Shown one piece after another: positions 29,126 through 40,100 of a stretch of DNA of 64,000 nt; within the stretch, counting starts at the first letter, position 1, and every line of letters begins with the position of its first letter. Position numbers and translations under genes: made by a program. The notes under the pieces are model-generated. The model saw only the letters and a program-made list of their open reading frames with translations. It was not told the DNA's origin and searched no databases. This DNA is from Selaginella moellendorffii (taxonomy: Eukaryota; Streptophyta; Lycopodiopsida; Selaginellales; Selaginellaceae): contig NW_003314265.1 in the NCBI RefSeq assembly GCF_000143415.4, forward strand, positions 540,707 to 604,706, written 5' to 3'.

Positions 29126-31854
29126 CTGTGTAAGGCAAATTTTCACTTGGTGCTAGTATTTGTATTGCATGCTGATTCTCAATAATGATTTTATATTGAT
29201 TGATGTAATCTTGTTTATATATATCTAGCACTTGCCCAACATATGTTGTGTAATTAATAAAATATTGTTTTGATTTTATAATATACAATACCACTAAAAA
29301 TATTTTAGGGCTTTTTCTTATTAAAAACCAAATTCGAATAGTATTAAAATAACAAATATTATATTCCACTTTGATTGAGGGAATTATGCCTAGAAAATGC
29401 TAGATGAATAGAAAAATCAATTCTTGTAAACTTGATAATAAAAATATTCAGAACGAAATATATTTCTAGGCATAAGTAAGAATAAATATTCATTAATAAA
29501 GATATTATATACAAATTATTATTTGGAAATATGAATATATTTAGAAAAAAACCTGACAAAGAAAAAAGTAAAAATAAGTTTCTATTATCAATAATATGTT
29601 ATATGTAAATTATATTTTTACTTGGGATAGACTTATTGTGATTTTATCAAACAAAAGAGACTTAATTACTACAACATATTAATTAATTATACGTTTTACT
29701 TAGAAAATAAAACAATAAGTTTTTAGGAGCATTAATATATTACTACCCAGATCCAAACAAGAAAATAATTATTTGTAAATATATATGATATAAAAACTAT
29801 AAATTTAAATTTTACATTCCATAGTATTATGTACTAATAAACTATATTTGCAGTTAGTAAAAAGATTAAAAAATATCACTGTTTAATCAAATACTACATA
29901 TATTATTGTAGTTTTTTTTGATAATGAGCTACATTGTAAATAGCTAAGGCTATATATTAAAATATAATATGTACTTTTATTGTTAAAGTTGTGTAATGTT
30001 TTTGTATGAACATTTGAAGTTTTAATCATGGTCTTACACATTCATAAAACTAAGTCAACCCACATTTAATATACAATCATCTAGTGTTGAATTTTATATG
30101 TTTTAGTGATATTTAGATAGGCTATTTGTACAAAATATAATTTTTGTATTATATTTGTAAATACTGTTAAAAATAAATTATAAAAGTTAATTTTGACCTA
30201 AAATATTCAAAAATTATAATAATTTATAGAAAAGAATATGTTTAGGTAAATTTGATTATTTTATTCATAAAGTATTAAAAATAAAGTTAATCACATAAAA
30301 AATATTCACCCTCTTAGGGTAACCCGTTAAACAAAATTTAAATCTCTGCTAGTTTTGGATTTTGATCTCACTAAAGATATACATAATCTATCAACTCAAT
30401 AAAATGAGTTTTTGGGATTGTGGATCACTTCATTCCATTCATTGAAGAGTGAAGCACAAAATACTACATTGTAAACATTCATAAGGCCAACTAACAAAAT
30501 AGTAGCACCACTCTTTGTTGAAATTACATTGCCACCGTCCACTACAATCATAGCTCTTACTATCAAACACATTAGAAAGGCCATACATTCAAAAATCGTT
30601 GAAAGGCTAGCCATAGCAAGGAATTCTTGCAGAAGGCTCTATAATAGAGTTGCTTCTGGATTCTCACAGGGCCTTTGAACATCAAGGAAAATCATATGGT
30701 GGCCTTCTTGAGAAAAGTATCTCATAGTGGCATGGTGGACCTTCCAGTGCTGGCTGGTTCAACAATATACCGAAATCCATACATATAGGTTGCCTTGCCT
30801 CTCATTGCGACTCAAAATTACACCCTCTTCCGGTGCTACTTCTGGGCATTTGCAGATGAAATTGATCAGCCTTCCTCGCCCATACGATGGCAAGGGATTG
30901 AGCACAGGCTAATCTTAAGGATCCTAGCAAAGAAATCTAGAAAAAAATTGCTTTTTATTTTCCATGCTAGAACTCTTCTCTTACCTTAGAGGCAAGGATT
31001 GTGGTGTCCTATTCCAAGAAGAGAAAGGATATCAATCTTTAATAAGGGGGGGGAGAGTGTTGTAAATATGACTTTAGGTATCGAAAGATACTTGTTGGTT
31101 AGTCTTTACAGACACTCTCTTCTTACTGCTATGACAATAATAGGTCAATATTGCTAATTTTCTTTATTAGCCCCTTTTGTCCAAGTGTTAGTAAACTGGA
31201 TTTAGCATTTGTACTTGGCTGGATGAGCATAAAAAAGGAATTCCTAAATGTTTATTTAGCTAAGCATATTTGGCCCAATTTATTAATTTTCTTTTACTCT
31301 ATTTTGTATTGGCTTGGCAAGAACCTTCACATATTGAGTCTAGTCCCTTAATACTGCTATATGATAATTTACTATGCCTACCAAACACCCTTGCTATCAT
31401 GCCCTTTGTGTCAGTCTTATTTTAGTCCCAAATGTTATTTGTGAAAAGTGTTTAGATTTATTCATTTTGCATATCTATGGAATGTAGAGATTGTTTTGAA
31501 CATAATGGTGTTCATCCCATGTCTAAATTTGCAATCTAGGGACATTTTATATTTCGTAAATTTCAAACTTATCCTAGAAACCCCCTATAACCCCCCTTAA
31601 GAACATACACTTTGGGCTTTCCCCCCAAACCTCCCTTAGTACTAGGAGTACTAGATTCCTCGCCATCGCCGATCGATCCACTAGAGCTCCAAAACCCCTG
31701 CAAAATCTTACATTGCTGGAATTTCAAATATATAGTAGGGATAGTGATTGAAATGTATGCTCGACCACCTAAAACATTAGTTTAATTTCTGCTAGGTTAT
31801 ATCACTCCTTGTTTTGCACCGAGTTTGGGTAAGCCCAAGCAAAGAACACAATAC

Positions 31855-32371
31855 CTTCACAAGTAAATCGAAGTGACCACAAACGTCTGGATCACTTATG
31901 GGCGTATATCTGTCAGCACGAAGCACGAGTTACAGTGATTCCAAGCATAAGACAATTTTACATACGGTTTGATGATCACATTTGGCTTCCCATCCTTTTT
32001 TGTATCTATGGCAGCCCTGCAAAGCAAAGAAAAATTCACGTATCTTCATCATGAAGTTTGGTAGCTCCGTTACTTTGTCAAGAGGCATGAAGCAACATTA
32101 AGACCCAGTTGCGCATCGTCATCCAAGGCAAACCTGGATGACAAAATTATACAAATAACGTTAGTGCATCGTCTTGTTTTCCATTTTTTCTTTCCTTTTG
32201 CCTGTAACATCTCATGTTGTGAGTCACAGGATTTGCTTCTAAGAGTCGAAACTTCCGCCATTCGTTCGAATCCAATGCTAGACGGACAATGTGAGCAAAC
32301 CATGACCAAAACTTAGAACTTTCGAGCAAAAAGTAAAGCACGAACCAAAATCCCCAGCATCGCACCAGCAC
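31855..32371 (-). pseudogene. truncated NADH-cytochrome b5 reductase gene (CBR2-like 5' half)
   Basis: Four minus-strand exons join in frame: a leader with LALDSNEWRKFRLLEANPVT (ending NMRCYR), then FALDDDAQLGLNVASCLLTK, then AAIDTKKDGKPNVIIKP, then YTPISDPDVCGHFDLLVK, which ends at 31855 before gtattg. This follows the plant mitochondrial CBR2 sequence closely (VASCLLT, RPYTPISDP). The FAD-binding RxYTP motif is kept as KPYTP. After 31855 the expected YPxGKMSQH block and the whole NADH-binding half are absent. The first junction needs a GC donor (AG|gcaaaa). No ATG is seen at the start of the leader. Truncated at an AT-rich boundary. Confidence 0.7.
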
Positions 32372-33240
32372 TCTAGTCGATGGGGTACCCTCTTCCTTGC
32401 GTTAAGCCACTGATATACTAAAATTGTGCCAAACACCATTTAATACCATTTAGTGTGCAAATACGAGATATAGGGAGCTAATGCTCATAGGATTTTATTG
32501 GACCCTTGTTTTGGAGTATAACGGGGTTGGAGTTTAGCTTTAAATTCATGTGAGTTATACGCACGAAGCAAGAAGCTTCGAAAATGAATGTCAAATTGCA
32601 TCATTAGCTCTGATGGCCTTTGATGAAGATAATGCAATTGTTGAGAGGCATCATCAAAATCGTCAACATGTTTGAATGCACATTTGAAGACATTCAGAAG
32701 AATATTCTAATCCCCACGAGTTGCTGCCCTCAAACCATTGTACCACTTCAGTGTTATCCCTTAGAGACACATGGGAAATTCATGCAAACATCAAGTATCA
32801 TCTTAAAAATGATATATGGCAATCACCATGAAGTGATCGAACCAATAGTACACATTATCCTCAGGATTCCTACGAAATAACTCTAGCCGAACATGAGGAT
32901 TAGCACCAAAAGTAGGAAAAGCTGTACCATATGTCATGAATGTTGCTATCAATTGAGTTTGGTTATTCAATTGCAATCACATAACATCAAGCAATTGCAC
33001 CAATTATTGCTTCAAAGTTAAAAGAGGAAGAGACAATTACTTTGCCATGAAGATGAATGAAAAAGAAAGAGAAAAAGAAAAGAAATGAAAAAAGTTAGAA
33101 AGAAAGAGAGATTTAGATAGTGTAAAAGTTAGATCTAAACTAAAATCCCAAATCCAAGCACTCCTGAAGGATAATTAAAGGTGCCCCTCACTTCCACCAA
33201 TGTGAGTGCATGGAATTTGGAAAGGAAATATAAAAAATGT

Positions 33241-33358
33241 GTATATCAATTAGCCCAAAAACCATAACTTATATACAAAATCGAGTGGTCCGAATTGAAA
33301 CTAATTTGACGGCTATCAAAATCCCACTATGCTAATATTAATATACGACATCGTAGCT
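33241..33358 (-). repeat. dispersed repeat, copy D (inverted)
   Basis: The reverse complement aligns almost base for base with 63815-63935: it shares tagtgggatttt, the centre TTTCAAT, accactc, TGTATATAA and ggtttttggg. It ends about 200 bp before the lectin-like ATG at 33560. Confidence 0.85.
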
Positions 33359-33559
33359 ATATATGTCCACATGTTATATGCTTTATTGATGCTTTATTGT
33401 TTATACCTAGGTAAGCTGAAGTATAAGCAAGTGGCTCATCTTAGTTTCTTTACAAAGTTTATATTAATTATAAATATTATTTATTTAAATTTAAATTTAA
33501 TTTGGCTATATAATATATATGAATTAAGTTTTTTTAAAAATGAATCTTATCTAAATGAA

Positions 33560-34414
33560 ATGAAGTTAGTATCTTTAATATTTGTACTTGTATTATTAAT
33601 TCAAAGTGCTATTGCACCACCAAAAGCAAAGTACTCTCCAAAATTTGGAAAATTTAACGTATTAAATCCACAGGATATGGATAAAGTAATTCGTATCATC
33701 AATAGACTAATAGGAAAAATAGATTATAAAAAAAAAGATTATTCTAAGTTATTTTCAAGTGGAAAATCTATTCGTGTTTCGTGTGGAATTGTTAAAATTA
33801 TTATGAAATCAAAAGATGATTGCTCTACATCTGACACACAAGGCACTACAAAGGGTACAAATTTAATTCAAGGCTTTGAAAGACTTATAAATCCATTTAT
33901 CAGTACACTTAAAATTAATCTTTGTGAATCCTTTGAAAATGAAAATCCTAATTACTTTATACAATATAAATTAGAACCAAAAGAAGAGTTGTTTGAGAAA
34001 ACTAAAATTTCATACTATACTTATTTATGCCAACTTAAATCTAGTACAGTAATTAGTCCATCAATAATTTATATTGGTGATTTTCTAACTTCTTCAAACG
34101 GTAAAGTTATTTTGATTTTAGAATCAAATTGTGTTTTAGTTCTTTATTATCTTAAGGATAAAATTTGGAATTCAGAAACATCACAAAGTAATATTATATA
34201 TTGTAAATTGAAATTACAAAATGATGGTAATCTAGTTCTATACAACAATTACAAAGCTATTTGGGATTCTAATAAGTATTGTTTTCCAGAATTGAAATGT
34301 TTAGAGTTAGATATATTTTATCTTACTGTTCAAAATAGCTGTAATGTAAAAATATATTCTGCAATGTTTGAAGGTAAAGAGTTTTGGAAACTAAACCCTC
34401 CATATTTATGTTAA
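33560..34414 (+). CDS. secreted bulb-lectin-like protein with unknown N-terminal domain
   Basis: Single exon, 284 aa from ATG 33560, with strongly A/T-biased codons unlike its neighbours. Residues 1-19 are a clear signal peptide (MKLVSLIFVLVLLIQSAIA). Residues ~20-150 form a domain I do not recognise, with cysteines in SIRVSCGIVK, KDDCSTSDT and KINLCESFE. The C-terminal part (~160-284) resembles the GNA/bulb-type mannose-binding lectin fold: one good QxDxNxVxY site (LQNDGNLVLYNN followed by AIWDSN) and two degenerate ones (ESNCVLVLY; QNSCNVKIY). Sugar binding is therefore uncertain. Starting at the upstream in-frame Met (33329) would add a 77-residue hydrophobic leader, less likely. A broken paralogue lies at 50348-51224. 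Confidence 0.75.
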   Translation: MKLVSLIFVLVLLIQSAIAPPKAKYSPKFGKFNVLNPQDMDKVIRIINRLIGKIDYKKKDYSKLFSSGKSIRVSCGIVKIIMKSKDDCSTSDTQGTTKGTNLIQGFERLINPFISTLKINLCESFENENPNYFIQYKLEPKEELFEKTKISYYTYLCQLKSSTVISPSIIYIGDFLTSSNGKVILILESNCVLVLYYLKDKIWNSETSQSNIIYCKLKLQNDGNLVLYNNYKAIWDSNKYCFPELKCLELDIFYLTVQNSCNVKIYSAMFEGKEFWKLNPPYLC

Positions 34415-35228
34415 ATGTTAAAGGTATTTGTATCACATATAAAGCATTTAATTTATATTGATATCACCAAAAGACTAAAAAAATATAATATATAATATAT
34501 AATAAAAATTCTAAAGATCTGTAAATTGTTCTTCTATAAAAAATCAAATAAAATAAATCTTTAAACCTTTTATATTGTATATGTTTGAAATATTTAATAA
34601 AAACTTGCTATGCTGCTTGAATATTTTATCTATAGATAAATTATGTCAAGATAAATAGAAGCAATTGTTACAAGGTTTTTAACCCATGATTAAGAACCTG
34701 ATTTAGACCAGGAAAAGTCATAGATAAGGTTTTAAATATTAGAACATCTGAGACCATATTAAACAGAGGGTAGTGAGCTTCTTTATATCCAGACTCTTCT
34801 TTGGTTGCTTTAACAGCTTCATGCTCGGGATGGAGAAATTGCCACAGTTTTTAGTGAGTTGGGCTGGGAATCTTTGATATTAACTGTATAGTGGTCCTAG
34901 AATCACAATCCAAAGTAAATTCCTCACAAAGAACACTCTCTTCTTTTTAAAGAAGGTGGAAATAAAAAAAAGTCTAGCCTAACCTCCCATCCCTCTTGTT
35001 ATCCTCCAAGCTCAATAATGATACCTTGTGCCATGTTTCTGGCACACTTTCTATCCAAATTTTAATTTCCCATTTAACTTTTGCTGTCTCCTTGATTTTG
35101 AAGATTCCTGGAATCTGCCACGTGGCTGATTTTTGTCCACCTCAGCTACCACGTCGATCAAGGCTGTTTCCACCACGTGCGTTAGACTTGGATCATAAGG
35201 GTCTGTCTTTGCAGGGTTTCTGGCGCGG
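34415..35228. other. intergenic; island edge and GRAS copy 2 promoter
   Basis: AT-rich to about 34960, then the composition returns to that of the host genes. tgccacgtggctg (near 35117), taccacgtcg and ccaccacgtgcg (near 35172) give three ACGTG elements within 70 bp before the GRAS start, two of them full CACGTG G-boxes. Confidence 0.5.
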
Positions 35229-36680
35229 ATGGGAAATCTGGGGGAGGATTTGGTAACCAAGCTGAGAAGGGTTCTCCAGCAACACGAGGTAAAGCTCGAG
35301 CCAGCGGCTAGTTTCTACACGGAGCAGCAATGGTCGCCTGATTCCAACGATCCAACGCTCTCCTATCTGTCCAGAATGCTCATGGACGAAGACGACGAGG
35401 TTGAATCTCTTCCTCCGCAGAGATCTTACCAAGGTCTGCTGGACGAGCTCACGGCAATCGTTTCCCCTTCTTCCTCGAGCAGGGAGAGTTCCAGGGAGAG
35501 CGACTCACCAGGCTCACCCAGCGACGCAGGTTTCGTCAGTGGCGTGATCGACGAGTCCCCAAATTCTCCGACTGTAGATATACAGTGGTGCTTGATGGAG
35601 TGTGCTCGAGCCGTAGCAGCCAAGGACTTCGCGGCTTTCTACGCCCTGGCAAGCGATCTCAGGCAAGTGGTCTCGTCACAGTCGACTCCGCTAGAGAGGC
35701 TTGCGATGTTCTTCATCGAAGCGCTGGTAGCCCGGGTGACAGGAACAGGGCCGCAGACATACAGGGCTCTGGCGGCTGGAATGACCACCAGGAGGATTCT
35801 CTCGGGCAGCCGGATCGCGTGCCTCCCTTCCTCGAGGATCCACACCTTCGCCAACGATGTGATTCTCCGAGCTTGCGCTGGAGCGAGGAGAGTCCACATC
35901 GTCGACTATGGGCTCTTCTGCGGCCAGCAGTGGCCGTCGTTAATCAAGGCTTTGAGCGTCCGTCCGGAAGGTCCTCCACATCTCAAGATCACCGGGATCG
36001 ATCTGCCAATGGTTCCCGAGGTGACACAAGCGGGGCAGCACCTGACCGAGTACGCGAGATCACACGGTGTCCAGCTCGAGTTCTGCTCGATCCAGTCCAA
36101 CTCCTGGGAGACGGTCCAGCCGGTGACGCACTCGAACGAGTTCCTGGTCGTCAACTCCAACGGCAGGCTGCAAAACATGAAGGACGAGTGGGTCGCCATT
36201 AACAATCCTCGCAAGCTTCTGCTCGAGAGGATCAGCAAGATGAGCCCCAAGCTGGTGGTGATGACCGTGGGGAACTCGTCCATGAGCTCGCCGTTCTTCC
36301 TCCCAAAGTTCGAGGCGGCGCTCGAGTATTACACGGCGAAGATGGAGTACACGGACGCGTGGTTGAGCGACGATCTGGAGCAGCGGAGCTTGATGGAGAA
36401 GACGTTCCAGAAGGTGATCATGAACGTGGTGGCGTGCGATGGATTGGATCAAGTGGAGCGGCCGGAGAAGTACAAGACCTGGGACGTGAGGGCCAAGCGC
36501 GCTGGATTCAAGCCATTCCCGGTCGAGGACGAGGATTACGAGAGGATGAAGACTACGTGGGGAGGATACAAGTATAGCGAGCACTTTCGGTGTGGAAGGG
36601 ATGAGAATTGGGTCCTGCTGGGGTGGAAGGACGTGATCATGTGTGCAATGTCGGCCTGGCAAACCAAAGCTCGCTTCTAA
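35229..36680 (+). CDS. GRAS transcription regulator, LISCL/SCL14-like (copy 2)
   Basis: Single exon, 483 aa, clear paralogue of copy 1: GEDLVTKLRRVLQQHEVKLE, TLSYLSRMLMDEDDE, LMECARAVAAKDFAAFYALA, VHIVDYGLFCGQQWPSLIKA (~222), SVRPEGPPHLKITGIDL, SSPFFLPKFEAALEYY and SAW region WVLLGWKDVIMCAMSAW. Codon use is GC-richer than copy 1, especially in the last third, although the proteins are alike. The open frame extends a little upstream, but ATG 35229 matches the N-terminus of copy 1. Confidence 0.92.
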   Translation: MGNLGEDLVTKLRRVLQQHEVKLEPAASFYTEQQWSPDSNDPTLSYLSRMLMDEDDEVESLPPQRSYQGLLDELTAIVSPSSSSRESSRESDSPGSPSDAGFVSGVIDESPNSPTVDIQWCLMECARAVAAKDFAAFYALASDLRQVVSSQSTPLERLAMFFIEALVARVTGTGPQTYRALAAGMTTRRILSGSRIACLPSSRIHTFANDVILRACAGARRVHIVDYGLFCGQQWPSLIKALSVRPEGPPHLKITGIDLPMVPEVTQAGQHLTEYARSHGVQLEFCSIQSNSWETVQPVTHSNEFLVVNSNGRLQNMKDEWVAINNPRKLLLERISKMSPKLVVMTVGNSSMSSPFFLPKFEAALEYYTAKMEYTDAWLSDDLEQRSLMEKTFQKVIMNVVACDGLDQVERPEKYKTWDVRAKRAGFKPFPVEDEDYERMKTTWGGYKYSEHFRCGRDENWVLLGWKDVIMCAMSAWQTKARF

Positions 36681-37110
36681 TCGCAGGATGAACATGGAGA
36701 AATCTCTCTTCCTCTTTTCTTTGAAGTTTTTGGTTTACTTAAGCAAATCTCAAATATATTTGAATATTCTAAAATATTCTACCATCTAATGGTTGTTATT
36801 CATTTAAATCAATCTTGTATTTATAATTTATAAACTTTCTTAAACCCTTTCTAGTATATTCTTTTTTATTTTATCATTTAATAGTTGATATAATCTTGTG
36901 TTTATAAACTACAAACATGCTTATAATTATAAATTTTATTTGATCAGTTGGATTAATAAATAAGAATAACTTAAGCAAACCAAGCGTTTTAAAGAAATGC
37001 TAAAAGCCCTAATGTTTGCCGCCAAGCGAGCGCTCTAGGGTTAGAGGATGCCGCGGGAGCGAGGATTCCATCAGCTGATCGCATGAACGCGCCCGGATCG
37101 GCTCGGTGGA
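36681..37110. other. intergenic, nothing recognised
   Basis: AT-rich to about 36990, then FANCM leader. An upstream ATG at 37048 opens a 12-codon frame ending in TGA, and a second at 37083 also ends early, so the FANCM leader contains short upstream ORFs. Confidence 0.45.
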
Positions 37111-40100
37111 ATGCCCTTGCCTGGGAATGCGGCAGGTTTTGATGATGATGTGAGTGTGTTCTTCCTCTTGTTTATCGCTTGAGACCCTGGTTGGATCGGC
37201 CAGGGTATCGACTGGGCGGCGGCCGTGACGGAGGTGGAGAATGTGGAGGCCGGGTATTTGCAGAGCAAGCAAAATGTTGAGGCGCAGCATCGAGCTGGGC
37301 GACAGCAAACACTCGATTCTTTCTTTAGAGGACGGGCGAATAGTGGTGAGCAAAATCAAGCTAGAGATGGAGATGTGGAAGGGATACAAGTGCCCATTGA
37401 TCCTGTTGCTGCGACTACTTGGGTGTATCCAGGTTTGTTTCATACATTCTCTTCAATTCGATTTCTTTTTTAGTTCCGAGTTATTTCCTTCACCAACAAT
37501 TACTTGAAATCCTTTCTGATTCGTCTTCTTGCGCGTTTTCTTTGTGTTGTTTACCTGTTTTATCTCTGATCTTTGCGCAGAAAATGTTCCATGTCGGGAG
37601 TATCAGTTCTCTATTGCAAAGACGGCGCTCTTTACGAACACCTTGGTTTCACTGCCAACCGGACTTGGAAAGACATTGATTGCCGCCGTAGTGATGTACA
37701 ACTTTTACCGATGGTTTCCGGAAGGTATGCTTTCGGATGGTTTCTTCCTTTGATTCTCAAGGTGATGTCTCTCTCGTAGGAAAGGTTGTGTTTACAGCTC
37801 CTTCGAAGCCACTGGTTGTTCAGCAAATTGAAGCCTGTCACAACGTTGTGGGCATTCCTCAGGTACGTTTGCTAGTTGTGATGGCCTTTACAGTGGAAAT
37901 TGTCTGCAGGCGTTGACGATAGATATGACAGGACAGATTAATCCCTCGCAACGAGCAGCTTTTTGGAAAAGCAAGCGGGTCTTTTTTGTTACACCACAAG
38001 TTCTTGAAAAAGACATAAAGTCTGGTAAAGTATCCTTTCTCGCTTTTCTTTTCGTCTTGATCGATTGCCGAATACAGGTAGTTGCCCACTACAACAACTT
38101 GTCTGCCTTGTTGTGGATGAGGCTCATCGCGCTCTTGGAAATTACGCGTATTGTGTGGCTGTCCGAGAGGTTATATTGTAAAAAAAATTGTTCTTGTTTT
38201 CGGTGCTAACGTACCACAGACAGATAATGGCTGCGAAAATAGTGTTGCGAATACTGGCTTTGACAGCAACACCTGGATGTAAGTTATAGAAACATCCGCC
38301 TTTACTTCCTGAAATGTTTTGGCTGCAGCTAAACATGCAACAATACAATCTGTCGTTGATAATCTAAATATATCTTGCCTGGAGTACCGTGACGAGTATG
38401 ATCACGACGTGAGCCAGTACACGCACGACAGGAAGCTCGAAGTTATTACGGTATGATTTTGCTACTTGGAAATTAGAGAAGCTGACGCGATGCTAGTTCA
38501 CGATTTTATTTGTAGGTTCCGTTGAATGCAGAATCGAAGAAGCTCAGAGACATGCTTTCAGATATCCTCCAGCCAGTAGTTTTAAAACTCTGTAACTATG
38601 GAGTGTTTTACAACAGGGATATTGCAAGGGTACAGTTTTCATTCGTCATGATCTTGTTCTGATGGTTTTTGGTGCCAGCTCACTCCCTATGAATTTCTCA
38701 CTGCGAGAGAGAAATTTCGACAAGTTCCTCCAGTATCTCTTGCTCAAGGGCAAACTGGTGAACTGGAAGGGTGTTTTGGAGTAGGTATAACGTTATGCCA
38801 CATACTCAAGCTACTTTCTAGTCACGGTATAAAACCAGCCTTTGAAATGCTTCAACAAAAATTGCAGCAAGGGTACGACAGTTTCCCATATTTCTAACTA
38901 CTGATAATTTCTTTGTCACAGGTTACTTGCACGGATGATGGGTCGAAATGAAAAGCTGCTTCATGTTAAACAGTTAATGCAGCAGACTATAAATCACGGT
39001 GCTCCAAGTCCTAAGCTTGATAAGATGGAAGAAATTATCTTGGCTCACTTCGGTAAGAAGATCGCTTTTTTATTAACATGTTAACTCCCTCTCCACCGTC
39101 AGGTGCTGACAATTCAGGGAATACAAGGGCAATTATCTTCACGAATTTCAGGGAGAGCGTAAAGTATGAACTTCAGAACTTTTCTTTTTGTTCCTGATAT
39201 GCTTGCCTTAGGGACATAATGGAGTGCTTAGGCAAGATTAACGGTCCCGTGAAAGCTATGGAGTTTGTTGGGCAAAGCTCTGGTTAGTTTCATATCTACC
39301 TATAAGATGCTCAACTTCTTTGCAGGGAAAACTTCTAAAGGACAATCTCAAAAGATTCAGCAGCAAGTGCTTCAGGTCTGCTTCTTTTTTGGAAACATGA
39401 AAATTGTGTGACATGTTGCATTTCAGAAGTTTCGAGCTGGTGGTTACAACACTATCGTCGCTACCTGTATTGGTGAAGAAGGGCTCGACATTATGGAAGT
39501 GGATCTGGTTATCTGTTTTGATGCCAATATCTCTCCTTTGAGGATGATTCAACGCATGGGACGAACTGGCCGAAAACGTGATGGCCGAGTGGATATCCTT
39601 TTTCTAGCTTTTGTATGATATACTGGTTTCCTTGACAGACGGCACTTGTTTTGGCTAGTGAGGGAACAGAAATTCAAGGTTATCTGAACAAACAAGCTAA
39701 AGGCAAAGCTATCGGCAAGCACATGATGAATGGTGGGCTACGAAGCTTCAACTTTCATGCCAGCTCTAGAATGGTAAATGTTTCCTAATTGCTATATGTT
39801 ATAACATTTCTTTATCATGCAGGTTCCTCATGCCTTTACACCACAGGTACAAATGACAAAGCTTACAATTGAGAAATTTGTGCCTCGCTTTCGTAAAGCG
39901 AAACAAGACAAAACTCAAACGACATTTAATCCGATTGCCGAGCTTACAGCAGACGAGAGCGCGATGCTGTCAAAGTACTTTAAGTCACCGGAGGAGGAAA
40001 TCTGGAGTCCATCACTTATTGCATTTCCGAATAACCAGCTTATTGCTACTGCTATTCACAGTGTTAAACATTCCTCAAGGACCACCTCAATGCTTATTGA

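Larger units (their letters stand above)
29126..33559. other. AT-rich island between GRAS paralogues
   Basis: Composition changes sharply after 29125 to very AT-rich sequence with long A/T runs, lasting to about 30330; 30330-32400 is mixed, then AT-rich again to 34900. At 30396-30740 (minus) a hydrophobic, stop-broken reading (ATILLVGLMNVYNVVFCASL) looks like decayed coding DNA of unknown origin. 31855-32371 and 33241-33358 are listed separately. Nothing else is supported. Confidence 0.6.

Noticed and set aside
29126-33240. Intact retrotransposon in the AT-rich island
   Set aside because: No reverse transcriptase or integrase motifs and no LTR pair were recognised; only decayed fragments.
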